Assembly (NCBI GenBank): GCA_009760855.2
Contig: WPIO01000010.1
Coordinates: forward strand, 2,383,001-2,447,000
Direction of reading: 5' to 3'
Source: Cristatella mucedo
Taxonomy: Eukaryota; Bryozoa; Phylactolaemata; Cristatellidae
Length of the DNA: 64,000 nt
A program made the translations under genes and the position numbers. Position 1 is the first letter of the stretch. Each line of letters opens with the position of its first letter. The notes beneath the pieces are model-generated. The model was not told the DNA's origin and did no database searches. It saw only the letters and a program-made list of their open reading frames with translations. Shown in pieces: positions 33,699 through 45,938 of this stretch.

Positions 33699-35725
33699 CT
33701 AGGCCTTGTATCCTCTGCTGGCACGACGTCCTCGAGCCTTCTCGAATTTCCTGCCCTTGGCTCGCACGTAAGGCCTAAAATGATTTATGCGTGACGTGAA
33801 AGCAGTGGCAGCAACTGAAACTACTTAAAGGCGCTTGCATTCGAGAAAAAAGACTACATACTTGGTGTGACTGTGTGGGACACCCGGAGCCGGACCGAAG
33901 TGACGATACACCTCACGAGATGTTCTAGGGCCTAAAAGATACAATTAGTAGTACTCTGGCGAGCACTCATGTACGCACACGTAAAACCACAGCAAAGCAA
34001 GCATTTGACACATACCTTGGAGCAAGACTGTATTTTGACCCTTTGGGGCCTTGAGTGCAAGCTGATCGAATGTCAAGATCTCACCACCGGCTTTCAAGAT
34101 GCGCGCTCTTGCTCTTTCCGTCACACGGAGTGCAGCAATCTAAACTCAGAGCCGATTCCAGTCGGTTAACATGTCGTCAGTGCATGCTTAGAATGAAATA
34201 GTCCACGACCAGTTGAACTGTAGCCTTCTCAACTAATCAGCCATATTGAGATTGCTATGCCATTTACAAAGCAGCCTGAGGGTACATCATTTCTAATCAG
34301 GCGCTTTACACATGCCGTAGGGGCATGAACCCATGACCACGGTCGGTTAAGGTAAGCAGTGCAGCGATTCACGTAATACATATATATATATATATATATA
34401 GGCTCACTCTGAGCCTAACTTCCCAAACCATGTTTAGGAACTGTAACACAAGCTCCATAAAAGGCTGTACTTACAACAAAATAGCAAGTGTGTTGCTAAT
34501 GTGATGGAATATATCTTCTATCTGCAACTCTACCAAGACTAAGTGGGTGTTACTTTAGCGAGTTTCCTATAGCACAATCAAAGCTTAAGCTACATTTGGT
34601 ATGATTGCGGCAGCCAACGCCAGGTTACCAAGGCAGGGTAAGTGACCCAAGAGTGGCACAGCTAACATGCCTAAAGCAACGTGGGGTATCTGATCAATAA
34701 CAGGTCTCTATAAAGCAAAGGCGGGAGATGATTGCTAGCATTAAATAGACCTGACCCACAACGGCAGCTGAGGAACCTTCGTGATTAAGTACTGGTATTC
34801 TTTAATATATTACTTCTTGGGCTTCGTGGTGGGCATTAGTGCATTCAAACACAACAGCCTGGATTGCAAGATTAATCTAAACACGTGTCTAACCCGACCA
34901 CATCTACCGCAAAAGCGAAAATGCAAGCGTAGAAAAGCATACCGACAAAAAACATCTTCCTCAAGACGAGAGGCTGCCAGGCGTAAACGTGTGGCAACTG
35001 GTTATAGCTAATTATCACCTATTCTAATCTAGTGGTGAGATGCTGCACTCACACTTACTCGAAACGGCCTGGTTAGGTATGCCGGCTTACCTTAAGCTTG
35101 GGTATATCCAGAATCCTTAAATCGTCGGTCACTACTCCAACCACAACGGCGATTTTATCCTTCCGGCTTTCATGCTTCATGTTCCTCACAATTCTGGCTA
35201 CCGACATTGGAGGTTTGTTGGTTTTACTCATAAACAGGCGTTTCAGCACCACCTTGTTGAACTTAGCATTGGTTCGACGGGCCAAAAAGCGATACAGCTA
35301 TAAATAAAAATTAGCCGCCAGCGTTACCGCGCAGCCCATTTCGAGCACGAGCGTTTAAAAATCAGCGTGGGCAGCATGCAGTGCTGAGCAATCAACAGTG
35401 CATGAGTCTAGCACTTTACATGCCAGCAAACTAAAGAAAAGAAGGCGGATATTACGATTACAGGCAGAAAACGGAGTGCAATTGTAAGCTACTACCCACC
35501 TTCACAAGCAATCTCAGGTATATATCCTGACTCCTGGGTTCTGTGCGCCGGACCTTACGGTCATGCTTGTGGTTAATGTCGATACCCTAAATACAACGAT
35601 TCCATAAAGAAGAGGATGCACGTACTACATACCAAAACATGTTAACAAAGGAACGTAATGTATCAAGCGATGCCGACGCTAACATCCGATTTTCACGTGA
35701 ACCGGCGGACGCCAGTACTCACCAT
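33699..35725 (-). CDS. RPL18: 60S ribosomal protein eL18 (RPL18), complete, 6 coding exons
   Basis: Coding exons in transcript order: 35725-35723 (ATG only), 35586-35500, 35297-35091, 34139-34016, 33931-33862, 33774-33699. They total 567 nt, or 188 residues plus TAG, the same length as the human protein. Phases agree at all five introns. Recognisable blocks are [72 protein letters not shown] and the basic C-terminus [15 protein letters not shown]. The product is a structural component of the large ribosomal subunit that binds 25S/28S rRNA. The gene is intact and very likely expressed. The ATG-only first coding exon preceded by a pyrimidine tract is typical of animal ribosomal protein genes. 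The 0.95 kb intron 34140-35090 contains an old SINE fragment and an AT repeat. No clear intronic snoRNA was found. Confidence 0.96.
34262..34372 (-). mobile_element. Old SINE family 1 fragment in an RPL18 intron
   Basis: The reverse complement carries the ACCGTGGTCATGGGTTCATG B-box region and a GTGTAAAGCGCCTGATTAGA tail, more diverged than other copies. It is inside the intron 34,140-35,090 and is followed by an (AT)n run at 34,378-34,400. Confidence 0.55.
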
Positions 35726-35755
35726 CTTTGCAAGATGGATGAAAAAGGAAGTCGA
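35723..35755 (-). promoter_or_regulatory. RPL18: RPL18 5' leader with TOP-like pyrimidine tract
   Basis: Immediately upstream of the ATG, read on the minus strand, is the tract CTTCCTTTTTC (plus-strand 35741-35751), then a short leader ending in GCAAAG before ATG and a GTGAGT donor. A 5' terminal oligopyrimidine tract starting with C is the known translational control element of ribosomal protein mRNAs. The transcription start is inferred to lie at the C of this tract. No TATA box is obvious. Confidence 0.6.
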
Positions 35756-36824
35756 GCTAGTATGGGAAGGCCACGAAGAAGGTCAAGGGCATGAAGGTTC
35801 CTAGCGGCGACGCTTCCGCCGTACTCGGGCGTCGTTAGACCCAGTCGGTACCCAGATTGATAAAGCCATAGGTATGAGACCAGGAAATTTAGGGTTTATT
35901 TGGCTTTACTCTTTTAAGAGATATGCCCAGTAAGACAATTCTGTAGACGCTTTCCAGTGGCGGCCGCCGGACTCACCCGCGGTAGTGCAGCCGGGTTTGG
36001 TATGGTTTTGATTTACTCCGACGTTAAGCTACTAGACCTAATAGTTTCCCTTCGTCAAAATTTAGGCGACCTTCTTCCTGAAATACTATGGCTGTTTTAC
36101 ATGCGCGACCAATTTCTTTACTGGTGATTTTCTATACCCGACGCGCCTTGCATGTGTGGTCAGTGATGCCCGGTGTAGCAAGTTCCGGTTTCTTGAATCG
36201 ACTTTATCCAGCTCAGGCTGTTCGCTGTCTGAGAGCAGCCGAGGCTTCTTGTATAGGCAAGCGGCGTATGTTTCGCCGCGTGCCTAACACTGTAATTGGG
36301 CGGGGGCTTCCAACGCTCACGACTGGTCTTTAGTACTGCAACCACACTTGTGCAATCACACATGGATAGCGCATACGTTTTGATAGGTTTGTTTTTCTAT
36401 CTAATGATTTGATGCTATTTAATAACACCGCTGCTTGTCACGCTTATGTATGGCTGCTTTTATTTGTACAGCGTTGCTTCGGAGCAGTAGCGTCAGGCCA
36501 CAGCCTAAAACGGTCTATTTGATGGAGCTGAAATGTGAGACTAACGGTATATTTGACTAGCGAAAGATGCCACCTGCAGCGATTCGTAATGTCTTGTGGG
36601 CTAATATTCTATGGTATATATCTATCTAGTTGAAGTCTGATACTGTAGTATCATTCAAGAATAGTACCTCCTGCTATAATGCTGTTTCACAGTATCTTCG
36701 GTTTGGCGACCAGCACGTTAATTATTATGGCGCTGAAAGTGCCGTAGGGATCAGCGTGCTTTGGCGTAGGTAGAGCCTACGGAATCTCTCGAATACGAAT
36801 AATCGAATACTTAAATACGATACC

Positions 36825-37690
36825 TTTGGACCGTGCCTTTAGTTCGTATGATAATAATACTCACCATTTGTATAGCACCCTCGGATAACTTAATCTCTTT
36901 ATAGGCAATTTGCATTTGCTGCAAAGGAAGCATGATCAAATGGTTAGTGATGGCAAGCTCAATGACAACAAGCATAACATGGTTAGAGGTGACATACACA
37001 GGTCAGCATGCTAATACGGTTAGTGGCAGCATGCACAGTGTCAGCACGCATCAGCTACATTGCAAAAATTTGGGCATGCTTAAGACAGCAGGGGTATCAC
37101 ATCCAATTTGGTCCATACATTTGTGGCGTCCCTTCTCGACTTCTGTATCTCACTGCATGCATGTCATCCGGCCTATGCGACAAGGCGCTTACAGTTGGTG
37201 TGAAACTCTGCTGCTAGGCTTGTCTGTCCTGCATTGCAGTTGCTACATTACACGACCTTCACACGACCTTCACTGGCTCCTAATCGAGCCCTTCAAGATT
37301 GTGTCTCTCACTTTTAGGCCCCTTCATTCTCTAGTTATGGCTTTTCCGAACGACTTTTCCGAACTCATCTTCACAATTAGGCAAGGCATCGACAAGTTTA
37401 TTAGCTATACCTCGAACTGACATTAAATCCTTTGGAGGCCGTGCCTTTAGAGCGTATGCTAACCTAACCTTGAACTCGATCCATACTGACTTGACTACAT
37501 CACCTGACTTGACGACATTTAAGCAGAGGCTAAAACGCACCTTTTCGTCACAGCATTCGCTGAGTGCTTTGTCTGCTTACGCGTGCTGATGTTGTGCAAA
37601 TTGCAATTTAACTATATCGAGATGCCTTCTTTGCAGCATATGTAAAATGCCCAAAAAGATATTTAGTTCTCTGAGTGTGCAATGAAAATT
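36825..37690 (+). mobile_element. Decayed LINE family A copy with inverted 3'UTR segment at its left part
   Basis: A plus-strand scrap matching the AFSSYAP coding region (about 36,826-36,850) is followed by a reverse-oriented LINE A 3'UTR (about 36,850-37,052). The plus-strand ORF then runs from the HIAKIRACL region (37,056) through TSRLDFCN-, LDLHWL- and AFRAYA-like remnants to a 3'UTR ending near 37,690. Multiple stops are present. Confidence 0.65.
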
Positions 37691-37949
37691 TATTGTTTTG
37701 ATTATTATTTTTTGGAAAAGTTGAGGTTTCCATACCTTACATTGCCGACGTTGCAGGAAGATGCTGATGTTCAACTATGAATATTCCTTCTTTTGCAAAG
37801 AGTTGTTAGTACCTGGATATTTAGTTGTCTTCGAGGTATTCAAAAGACATGATTATTTCGGAGCCGGGAGTCATTTTCTGCAACCTGGTGTAATTTATTG
37901 TTGGCTGCAACACCACATACAAGAAATTAAGACCGCAAATAAACACGCA

Positions 37950-40900
37950 ACATACCTTAGTTAATGGACTTGGACAGCCTCTTAAATTCCGCCTACTTAA
38001 TGTCCGCTCGCTAAAAACCAAGGGGTTACTTATCCGCGATCAGGTGGTCCAGAAGAAGCTAGATGCATTTCTGCTTACCGAAACCTGGACGACGCCTTGT
38101 TCCAGTAGCTGTATTTCCGAGACCACCCCACCCGGGTTCTCATTCTATCAGTCCATACGTTCTGACAAGGTTGGTGGTGGGTTGCAATTGTTGTTCGCAA
38201 ATCGTTTGGCTATAAAATGTGCAGTTTCTCGCATGGGTCATCGTTTGAATCGGTTGCTATCAGGTCTTCATCAAAGACAATGCCTCTCACCGTTGCGATA
38301 TACCGGCCTCCTTCTGGCTGTCTAAACTTGTTTATAGAGGAGTTTTCAGAGTTCCTCGCTAAAATATTTGTGTGTGACAGGCCGTTACTGATTGTAGGAG
38401 ACTTCAATATTCACGTTGATAACCCTAGCAACAGCCAGGTCCGCTCATTTCTTGACTGTCTGGAGAGTTTTGGTTTGGCCCAACACCTTAATCATTGCAC
38501 CCACGTCGGTGGCCACATTCTAGATCTCGTGATCACTAAGGATGTCCTCCCCACTGACTTTGTGGTGTGCCCACTGACCCTCTCAGATCATTGTTCGGTC
38601 TCGTTTACTGTTCCTGCTCCTCGTACGTACAGGGCAATGTCGAATTTGCCAAATGACATAACTTACAAAGCATTGACATGGACAAGTTTTTGAAATCTGT
38701 TTGTGATGCAGGCCTTCTTGATCTGCATTCAGACTCGACCGGTAGCCTTGATACCCTCACTGATGCGATGAACATGACACTCAGGAGTGCTCTTGAAAAG
38801 CATGCTCCCGTTCGCTCTATCCGTGTTCAAAGTCGTCGAGATTCCTTTCAATTTACAAAAAAACTCCTTAAGATGCGCCGTGTTAAGCGCAGGCTGGAAC
38901 GTCGTTTCAAGAAATCGGGGTCTGAGGCAGACTTAGTCAATTTTAAAGACTTCCTTCGAGTTTACACTCGAAAGCTTAAAAAAGCCAGGGCTTCTTTTTT
39001 CATTAGAAAACTGAATTCCTGCCAGTCGGACAATAAACAGATTTATAAGACAGTAAACCATTTACTGGCCAATGCTGTGAGGTCTGACTCCCCAGATATT
39101 AAGGGCTCAGCCGAAAAGTTTTCAGCCTTCTTTACTGAAAAAATTGTGCACATTCGTGCCTCCATTAAGCCCTCTCAGACCAGAGCAATCGCCGTTCCTC
39201 AACCTGTGACCTTTCTTAAAAGGTTCTCCGATGTTTCTGCCTGTGATGTGACTGCCTTAATAAGGTCTAGCAAAAAGAGCTCGTCTCCTGAAAACCCTAT
39301 ACCTTCATCTCTGTGGTCTTCACTTGCAGACCAACTTAACCCTGCCGTAACCAAGATTTTTAATGCTTCTTTGGGAAAAGGGGTCGTCCCCAAGTCCTTC
39401 AAATCGGCAATCGTTAGACCTATTCTTAAAAAGCCTGGATTAGACACAGAGGTCCTAGCAAACTATCGCCCAGTTTCCCTTCTTCCGTTCTTATCAAAGA
39501 TTCTTGAAAAAATTGTTGCTAAGCAGCTGGTTGAACATATTGAAAATAATGGAATGTCAGAAACATTTCAATCAGGGTTCAAGAGGCAGCACTCTACTGA
39601 AACTGCTCTCCTCCGTGTTAACAATGACATTCTACGTGGTAACGACGACGGGCAAATTAAGGCCCTAGCTCTGCTAGATCTGTCTGCTGCATTCGACACC
39701 GTTGATCACGAAGTTCTGCTTGAACGATTGAGAACAACGATCGGTCTGGCAGACGAAGCACTGGCGTGGTTGAAATCATACTTGTATGACCGTGTTCAAT
39801 CCGTGTCGTGTGGGGGTCAGGTCTCAGACACGAGAAGGGTCACCTGTGGAGTCCCTCAAGGGTCTGTACTCCTTCCCTTGCTGTTCTCCATTTATAGACA
39901 ACCTCTGGGAAAAGTGATTAAGGCCCATGAAATAGGATATCACTTCTATGCTGACGATACTCAGTTGTATTTGTCATTCAAACCGTCGGAATCTGCTTCG
40001 GCAACTGAGAAACTGAATGGTAGCCTTGCCGATATTCAATCCTGGATGTAGGAAAACTTCCTGAAATTAAATGATGATAAAACCAAACTGCTGCTCATAG
40101 GACACCCAAAGCGTATGGCAGGATTAAAAGGTTTTGCTCTTCTAATAGGTGATGCTATTGTGCGACCATCACCACGTGCTCGAAATCTAGGTGTCGTGTT
40201 CGACAGCTGCCTCAATTTCAAAAGCTTCATTCAGAAGACTGCCTCTACAGCTAGCCATCACACCCGATTCCTATCCAAGATTAGGAGCTGTCTCCCACAG
40301 TGGCTTGTAAAAAATTAAACTAGCTCTTTAGTTCTGTCTCTGCTTGATAATTGTAATTCCCTTTTGGCTGGGCTGCCAAAGAAAGCTATTTTGCCACTAC
40401 AGCGGACTATGAATATGGCTGCAAGGCTGGTCTTCAAGTCCCAGCGGTTTGAGCACGTGTCACCTCTGCTGAAAGAGCTAGGATGGTTTCCGGTTGAGCA
40501 AAGGATACAGAGCAAAGTTCTTACGCTGACCCACAAGGCCCGTCACGGCTTGGCTCCTTCGTACCAAGCTGAACTGCTGCATCAGTTTCAGCCGGTTCGC
40601 GCCCTCAGGTCCTGTGTGGACAATAAGTTAGCTGTCCCTTTCCTCCGCTTAAAGACAGTTGGCGACAGAAGCTTTAGCTCTGCAGGTCCTAGACTGTGGA
40701 ACTCGCTTCCACAATTCTTACGCAACGACAACTACTCTCCAACTGCCGACTATGGCACATCCTTTTCAGCGGTCCTGAACTGCTACTTCTATGCTACTGA
40801 CTACCTCAACTGCTCTCCTGACTCTGCTATGCTTCCCACTTTCTCTTTTTTGCGTGAGACGAAGTCTGTTGGGTACCGAATGCGTACCAAAAGCCGCTTA

Positions 40901-40996
40901 GGCTGTGAGTGCGCTATACAAAACTCTCCTGCGTAACACCCACATGGTCTTTATGACTTTGTGGAGTTATTGACGGAGATACAATACAATACAAAT
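37950..40996 (+). mobile_element. LINE family B, nearly full ORF2 (endonuclease and reverse transcriptase), inactivated
   Basis: An apurinic-type endonuclease domain is readable in pieces. LLNVRSLKTKGLLIRDQV and LDAFLLTETW come first (37,975-38,100), then IVGDFNIHVDN (about 38,393) and the terminal LSDHCSVSFTV (about 38,580). The RT follows: FKSAIVRPILKKPGL (39,398), ANYRPVSLLPFLSKILEKIV, ALLDLSAAFDTVDHE (39,665), CGVPQGSVL (39,845) and [12 protein letters not shown] (39,944-39,979). The C-terminal signature RSFSSAGPRLWNSLPQF ends near 40,720. Lesions are frameshifts near 38,215-38,250 and 38,685, a stop at 40,049-40,051 and a stop near 40,315. The 3' end is an ATACA tail at 40,976-40,996. 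It is distinct from family A in sequence and tail. No ORF1 was recognised upstream. Confidence 0.88.
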
Positions 40997-41194
40997 GCAG
41001 CCATGTAGTGATAACCAGAGTTACAATAAATTAAAATCAGTGAAGCTGAGAAAAACCCATCTGGTTTCATTTATACAAAACCCAATTACGCTGGCTGGCG
41101 TCGTCTTGGGCTTCTCGGTGCTTTCACTGGAGAGGCACCGAATACACAATACACAGCTGGATGATCCGTCGCTGAGGAGGGTGGCTAATAATAA

Positions 41195-41395
41195 TTGTAA
41201 TAATAATACGCTCGATAAGGCGCCCTCAGAGAACTCAATCTCTTTATAGGCGCTTTACATTTGCTGCAAAGGGAAACGCGATTCAATGATAAGTAATATC
41301 ATGCTTGATAAACAACACGAATAACGTGGTTAGGGGTGACATGCACAAGGTCAGCATGCAAGTGTGGTTAGTGGTAGCATGGAGAATGTAGCTAG
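41195..41395 (-). mobile_element. LINE family A 3'UTR, reverse orientation
   Basis: A tail of AATAATAATTGTAATAATAA at 41,187-41,208 precedes the reverse complement of the whole family A 3'UTR (hairpin GGCGCCCTCAGAGAACTCAA..AGGCGC, then the GCATGC/GGTTAG words). No ORF part remains, so this is a strongly 5'-truncated insertion. Confidence 0.75.
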
Positions 41396-41399
41396 TCGT

Positions 41400-44110
41400 T
41401 ATTATTATTTCCCACTTGATGTGCCAGCTGTATCCGTTGTCTAGCTCGGAAATTAAAAGCCTGTGCGTCGTTCAGGGGCTAGTGTTGACTGCAAAGCGCT
41501 GCCGAGGAAGTCCGTCACAAGCCCGCCAAAGTTGCTGGGAATTTTAACTTGTGGGCATTTTATATTATGAACATTTTTCAAATATGTAGTTGTCCGACGA
41601 CGGTCTCGAGCTGATGAGCTAATTTGAGCTCTGGGCGTTGAGCGAGAGTTGTTGTGCATCATGGCCGCCGCTGATTGCCTGTAACATGCCGTCGCTGTCA
41701 AATAGACTTCTCTTCGCTATGTATTTTTCACTTGTTAAAGGTGTGTGGGGCCCTTCGTTGCTGCTTTTTTCATACTTTCGGCGGAACGCAGGAACGGGCG
41801 TGAGCTAATGATGGCAGAAGGCTTGTACTTACTACTGTCAGTCTAGAAGATGTCAAGGGTGATACGGTGACGAATGTAGCACGGGTGCAGGTCATAGTTG
41901 AAGCTCGAAGTGTGGAAATCCGGAAACTCGATATACGACTTTGAGAAGGCGGATTTTATGGTTACACCCTAGATCGAGGAAATGGCAGCTGATAAAGAGC
42001 AGGTGTGTGGTACCTTACCCATGACTGACATTGAGATGAATGAACCGGTCGTTCCTCCCGGGCCACTCACGTAGCCTCTGTAGAACCTGTCGCTGTTGTA
42101 ATTTGCCTCATGAGATGGCTACTATGCAAACTTTTGAGGTAATGGACTGCTGCTCTGACACCGTAGAGGCTGCTTTCTTTCACTGCGAGTCTCCACTTCT
42201 AATTGTGTCTGCACTAAAAGTAATGCGACTGTTGCTAACTCCCGTTTCATGCTTGCTGAGGATCATTGTTTGTGTGATAATGCGCTATGCAAAGATTTGG
42301 AGCTCAATGGCATTGGTTTAAGCTGACAAGAACCCATGTTTTGGCTACGTTGGGGAGGTGGCAAAGCTGTATGTCACATGCCGCTGCGTTACGATAATGG
42401 AGAAGTCAGCCTCTGTCTATTCCACGAGCTCAACGTTTCTATGCAGACCCCTCTTCGCGTTTTCGTCTATTTCGGGGCGTTCCTTGTTCTGCATATCATA
42501 ATGTCTGCGTAGCTCCAATGAGTCCATCGAATTTTGCAACTTTGTGACTATCATACCGACTAACTTCATGCGCATGAATGAACTACAAATTTCGTACAGC
42601 TTCACCTGCTGTTGCTGAATCGGCCTGAGGTAAAAGCAAATGTATTGGACTTTACATTCCGATTTGCAGTAACTAAACTTTCACTGCGTTTCAAAAGTAA
42701 GTGTTTATACTCCTGTGTGCTTATGTTTCCTGAGTGACTTTGGACACTGGACGCCCGCTGTCTATCATACCCCACAGACTGTCTAACTGCAAAATAGGCA
42801 GACAAGACAGGGCAGCAGAGGCAATGCCAGTAATGTACGTAATCAGTCGAATTCGCAATTGCTCGTTGTACAGAGGCGCAGCGAGGTCTGCTCTCCATTG
42901 TGTTGTGTGTCCTAATGTTGTTCTAGTTTGATATTGGTTCGGGTATTTATTGAGTTGGCACTTAAAATAAAAAGCCAGTCAAAATGGAAAACTGGACTGG
43001 ACTTCTGAAAAAAACGAAGGCTCTGAATAAGAATTGAAGCCCAACTCGTTAGCGGAGAGGCTGTTGGTGATGAAGATAAAAGACAGCTACAAAGACAGAA
43101 GGCGTCTGAAAAATTCAGATTATACGGTCAGCCTCCACGTAAATCGGAATGATGAGATGAAACGCCGTCCAACTGCTTCTGATTATACCTGAGATTGGCT
43201 TTCTTATCCAGCTTGGTTTACACGTTATTAGGGCTGTTAGTTTACATTTGCATATGGCTACATTAAAATTAGGAACGGCTCCAGGACTAAGCAAAGCAAG
43301 GCCGGACCAGGATGTTGCCATTTGCCAGAGGAGATAATTCCCATGAAGGCCGAAGGGGCGTGGAGAGCGGCCAAGCGGCCACCCCCCCCCCGACGAACTC
43401 CATTCGGATCTGTCGAAGAGGATTGATTTCTTTTGGCCTCCTTCATACGCCTACTAGCAGAGGCGCTGCCAGAACTTTTATTCCGAGGAGGGGGAAGTCC
43501 GACAAGATTTTAATGTAGGGGGCAAGACCCGAAACTAATGGAAATTTTTTAGCGAGCAATAATATTTTTTATTCGACACACGCTCGGCGGTTGCTCATTG
43601 AGTGGGAATAGGAAATAATTTCGTCGTTGGTGACGGTTGAGTGGCGTATGAAGAGGGAGCTGTCCAGGCCGCTGCCTCGCTATGGGAGGGGGTGGAGCAA
43701 ATGCCTCCCTGCCCCGCCACAGCCGCTGCCCGCATGAATTTCGCGCTTGTAGAGCCCCTCTCCAAGAGTCAGCCGCCTGAATGTCGCAGAAATTTCCGTC
43801 AGATAAAGCAAGGATGCGGCTGTTTTGTCACAAAGTCGAGGAATATCGCTAAAAGTTAAGCGTTTTGTAAAAGCTGTCCAATAACAGGTGCCGTACCGCG
43901 TTAAGCCGTATGGACCGCTCGCACATCTTTTACTCTTTGCTTGTCAGCGAAGTATGACTCGAGCTCTTGCTTAATCCACATCCACTTCCGGGTACTCGTT
44001 TGGGCTTGGGTCGCGAGATTTTCACTGTCTACAGACCCTCAATTATTGACGAGGCAATACGCTGGCGTCCGCGTCTGATGCAATGAGTTGTAAGAGGCGG
44101 TGAGCCACCC
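41400..44110. other. Gene-poor stretch between the LINE B copy and the FBF1 region
   Basis: Ordinary mixed-composition DNA with only short frames on both strands and a C-run at 43,380-43,391. No exon, transposase or RNA gene is recognisable. The end is marked by the (CA)n repeat. Confidence 0.45.
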
Positions 44111-44113
44111 CAG

Positions 44114-44114
44114 A

Positions 44115-44163
<49 letters not shown>

Positions 44164-44195
44164 GAACACACGCGCACACACACACACACACACGG
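44114..44195 (+). repeat. (CA)n dinucleotide microsatellite
   Basis: A CA run of about 46 bp, an interruption GCACGAACACACGCG, then a second CA run to about 44,192. Confidence 0.95.
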
Positions 44196-44339
44196 AAGAG
44201 TGTAAGCCACTATAGACCTGCTTGTAACAGGAGCCAAGAGATTGCTTGCTGCAGGACTCTGAACCCATGACCTGAGTAGCGAAATTCAAGCACAAAGCAG
44301 TATTTAAAATACATTTCCTGCATCGCAAGTCATCAATCG

Positions 44340-44455
44340 CTGTTGGCTATCGTATGCATACCGAAAGCCGCTTAGGCTGTGAGTGCGATACATAGAACTC
44401 CTGCCGTAACACCCACGCAGTCTTTGTGGTGCTACAGACATGTCACATACATACA
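44340..44455 (+). mobile_element. LINE family B 3' end fragment
   Basis: About 110 bp match the last part of family B: CGAAAGCCGCTTAGGCTGTG at about 44,363, then the CACCCA..GTCTTT tract. It ends in a CATACATACAT tail near 44,445-44,458. Too short to code. Confidence 0.7.
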
Positions 44456-44459
44456 TCAA

Positions 44460-45938
44460 ATATTTGATTGCTTTGATGAGCAATGGCCCTAGTTTCTAAC
44501 ACTGCAGTGCGTTAGTGCCACACAAGGGGCAGTGTCAGCATAGCGAGAACAGCACCAGTAATAACTACATCCTGGGGTCGTATAGGAACTCTGCATCGGG
44601 CTATTTTATAAGTAAAATACCCAAGCACAGACGTTCGAGATGACAGACACAGTCATTCGCGAAAGAACCTATACCAGTCATTAGATTAAGACAATATCAA
44701 CAATGCCTAGTAGGCAACACTCAGGCTCAGGAAGAGCTGGGTCTCGTCAATGCAAATGAGTATCGCCAGTGCTCTCCTCTCTGCTCTCCAAACTGTTGTC
44801 TACGACACTGCCAGCTTGTCTCTCAATGTCACGTCAATCAACTCAGTCTACCTAGTCTCGGACTACCTCATTTATCGAAAATGATACCAACCCTCAGCAA
44901 GAGGGCATCTGGCCTGCGAGACCAGCAAGACAGACGAGTGCAGTAATTGAGAATTTCCGTGCTGAAGCTGATGGTATTTATGGCAAACATTGCCTTACCT
45001 AATCACTTCAATATGTGATACAAATGCGCTACTACGTCCTTCTTACGTAAGGTAGAGTGAAGGGAACAAAGGCCAAGAGAATTCTTCGCGTTTCTCCTAA
45101 AGCACAGAGGTTGCACACTTAGCTGTCAGGTGCTTAAGTGGCTGTGATAGCATCAGGCCTGCCCAGATAGTGGTTGTGTAATGGCCAGCAGACACATCTG
45201 ATTTACATCGTCATCCATAACTCATTTCTGATGCCACATAGCCCACAACTTATTGAGTTCAGATCAAGCAGCTACAGTTACATCTTATCTGGTCAGAAAA
45301 GAAATTGCTGATGCTTACAGATAAAAAGTAGCTGGACCCTAATCAGTTAATGGGGAGGCTCAGGAGATTTACTTCATACGGGTATCCTTTTCTGCACATT
45401 TCAAGAATTCTATCTTCTATCAGAATTTTTTTTCATGTTGGCACAGCACTTCATAAGTAGCCGAGTGCTTTAAAGTTCCTCAAGGCTGTTGCAGAAGTAA
45501 AGTATAGGGAAGTAAAGTATAAGTCATAAGTTCACTTTATTGAAGAGCTTGGCAGAGCTAAAGGATGGGTAAAACTAACACACCAAAAAGACTAATTTCT
45601 AATATTTAGAAAACATAAAATATAATACTTGCAACTGAACAAAAAAGTCAAAAAGTATTTTGTTTCAATGTTAAACAAAGCCCAGTAAATAAACAACTGA
45701 TATGGAAGAAGCCACATGATTACATATATCTTAAAAGTACTGATTGTATCAGGAATATCACAATACTAGTTGTCATGAAAGCACTGATCGTACTGACATG
45801 CACAAATGACATAATCGAAACGAATAATCATAATAAATAGCGGCTCCAATTGCCAGTAAGTAAAATATTCAGGGCAAGCATCCTTCCTTTCCGGGATCAA
45901 AAGCTAGAATCAAACTTTTTTGCATGATTCAGCAGCAT
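44460..45938. other. Downstream flank of FBF1, no gene recognised
   Basis: Between the LINE B tail fragment and the FBF1 stop codon (45,941-45,939) I see no coding signal. The A/T-rich part nearest FBF1 (about 45,540-45,938) is the likely 3'UTR; AATAAA-type words on the minus strand occur but none can be chosen with confidence. Confidence 0.4.

Noticed and set aside
44029-44328. Cys-Val repeat ORFs
   Set aside because: Direct translation of the (CA)n microsatellite.
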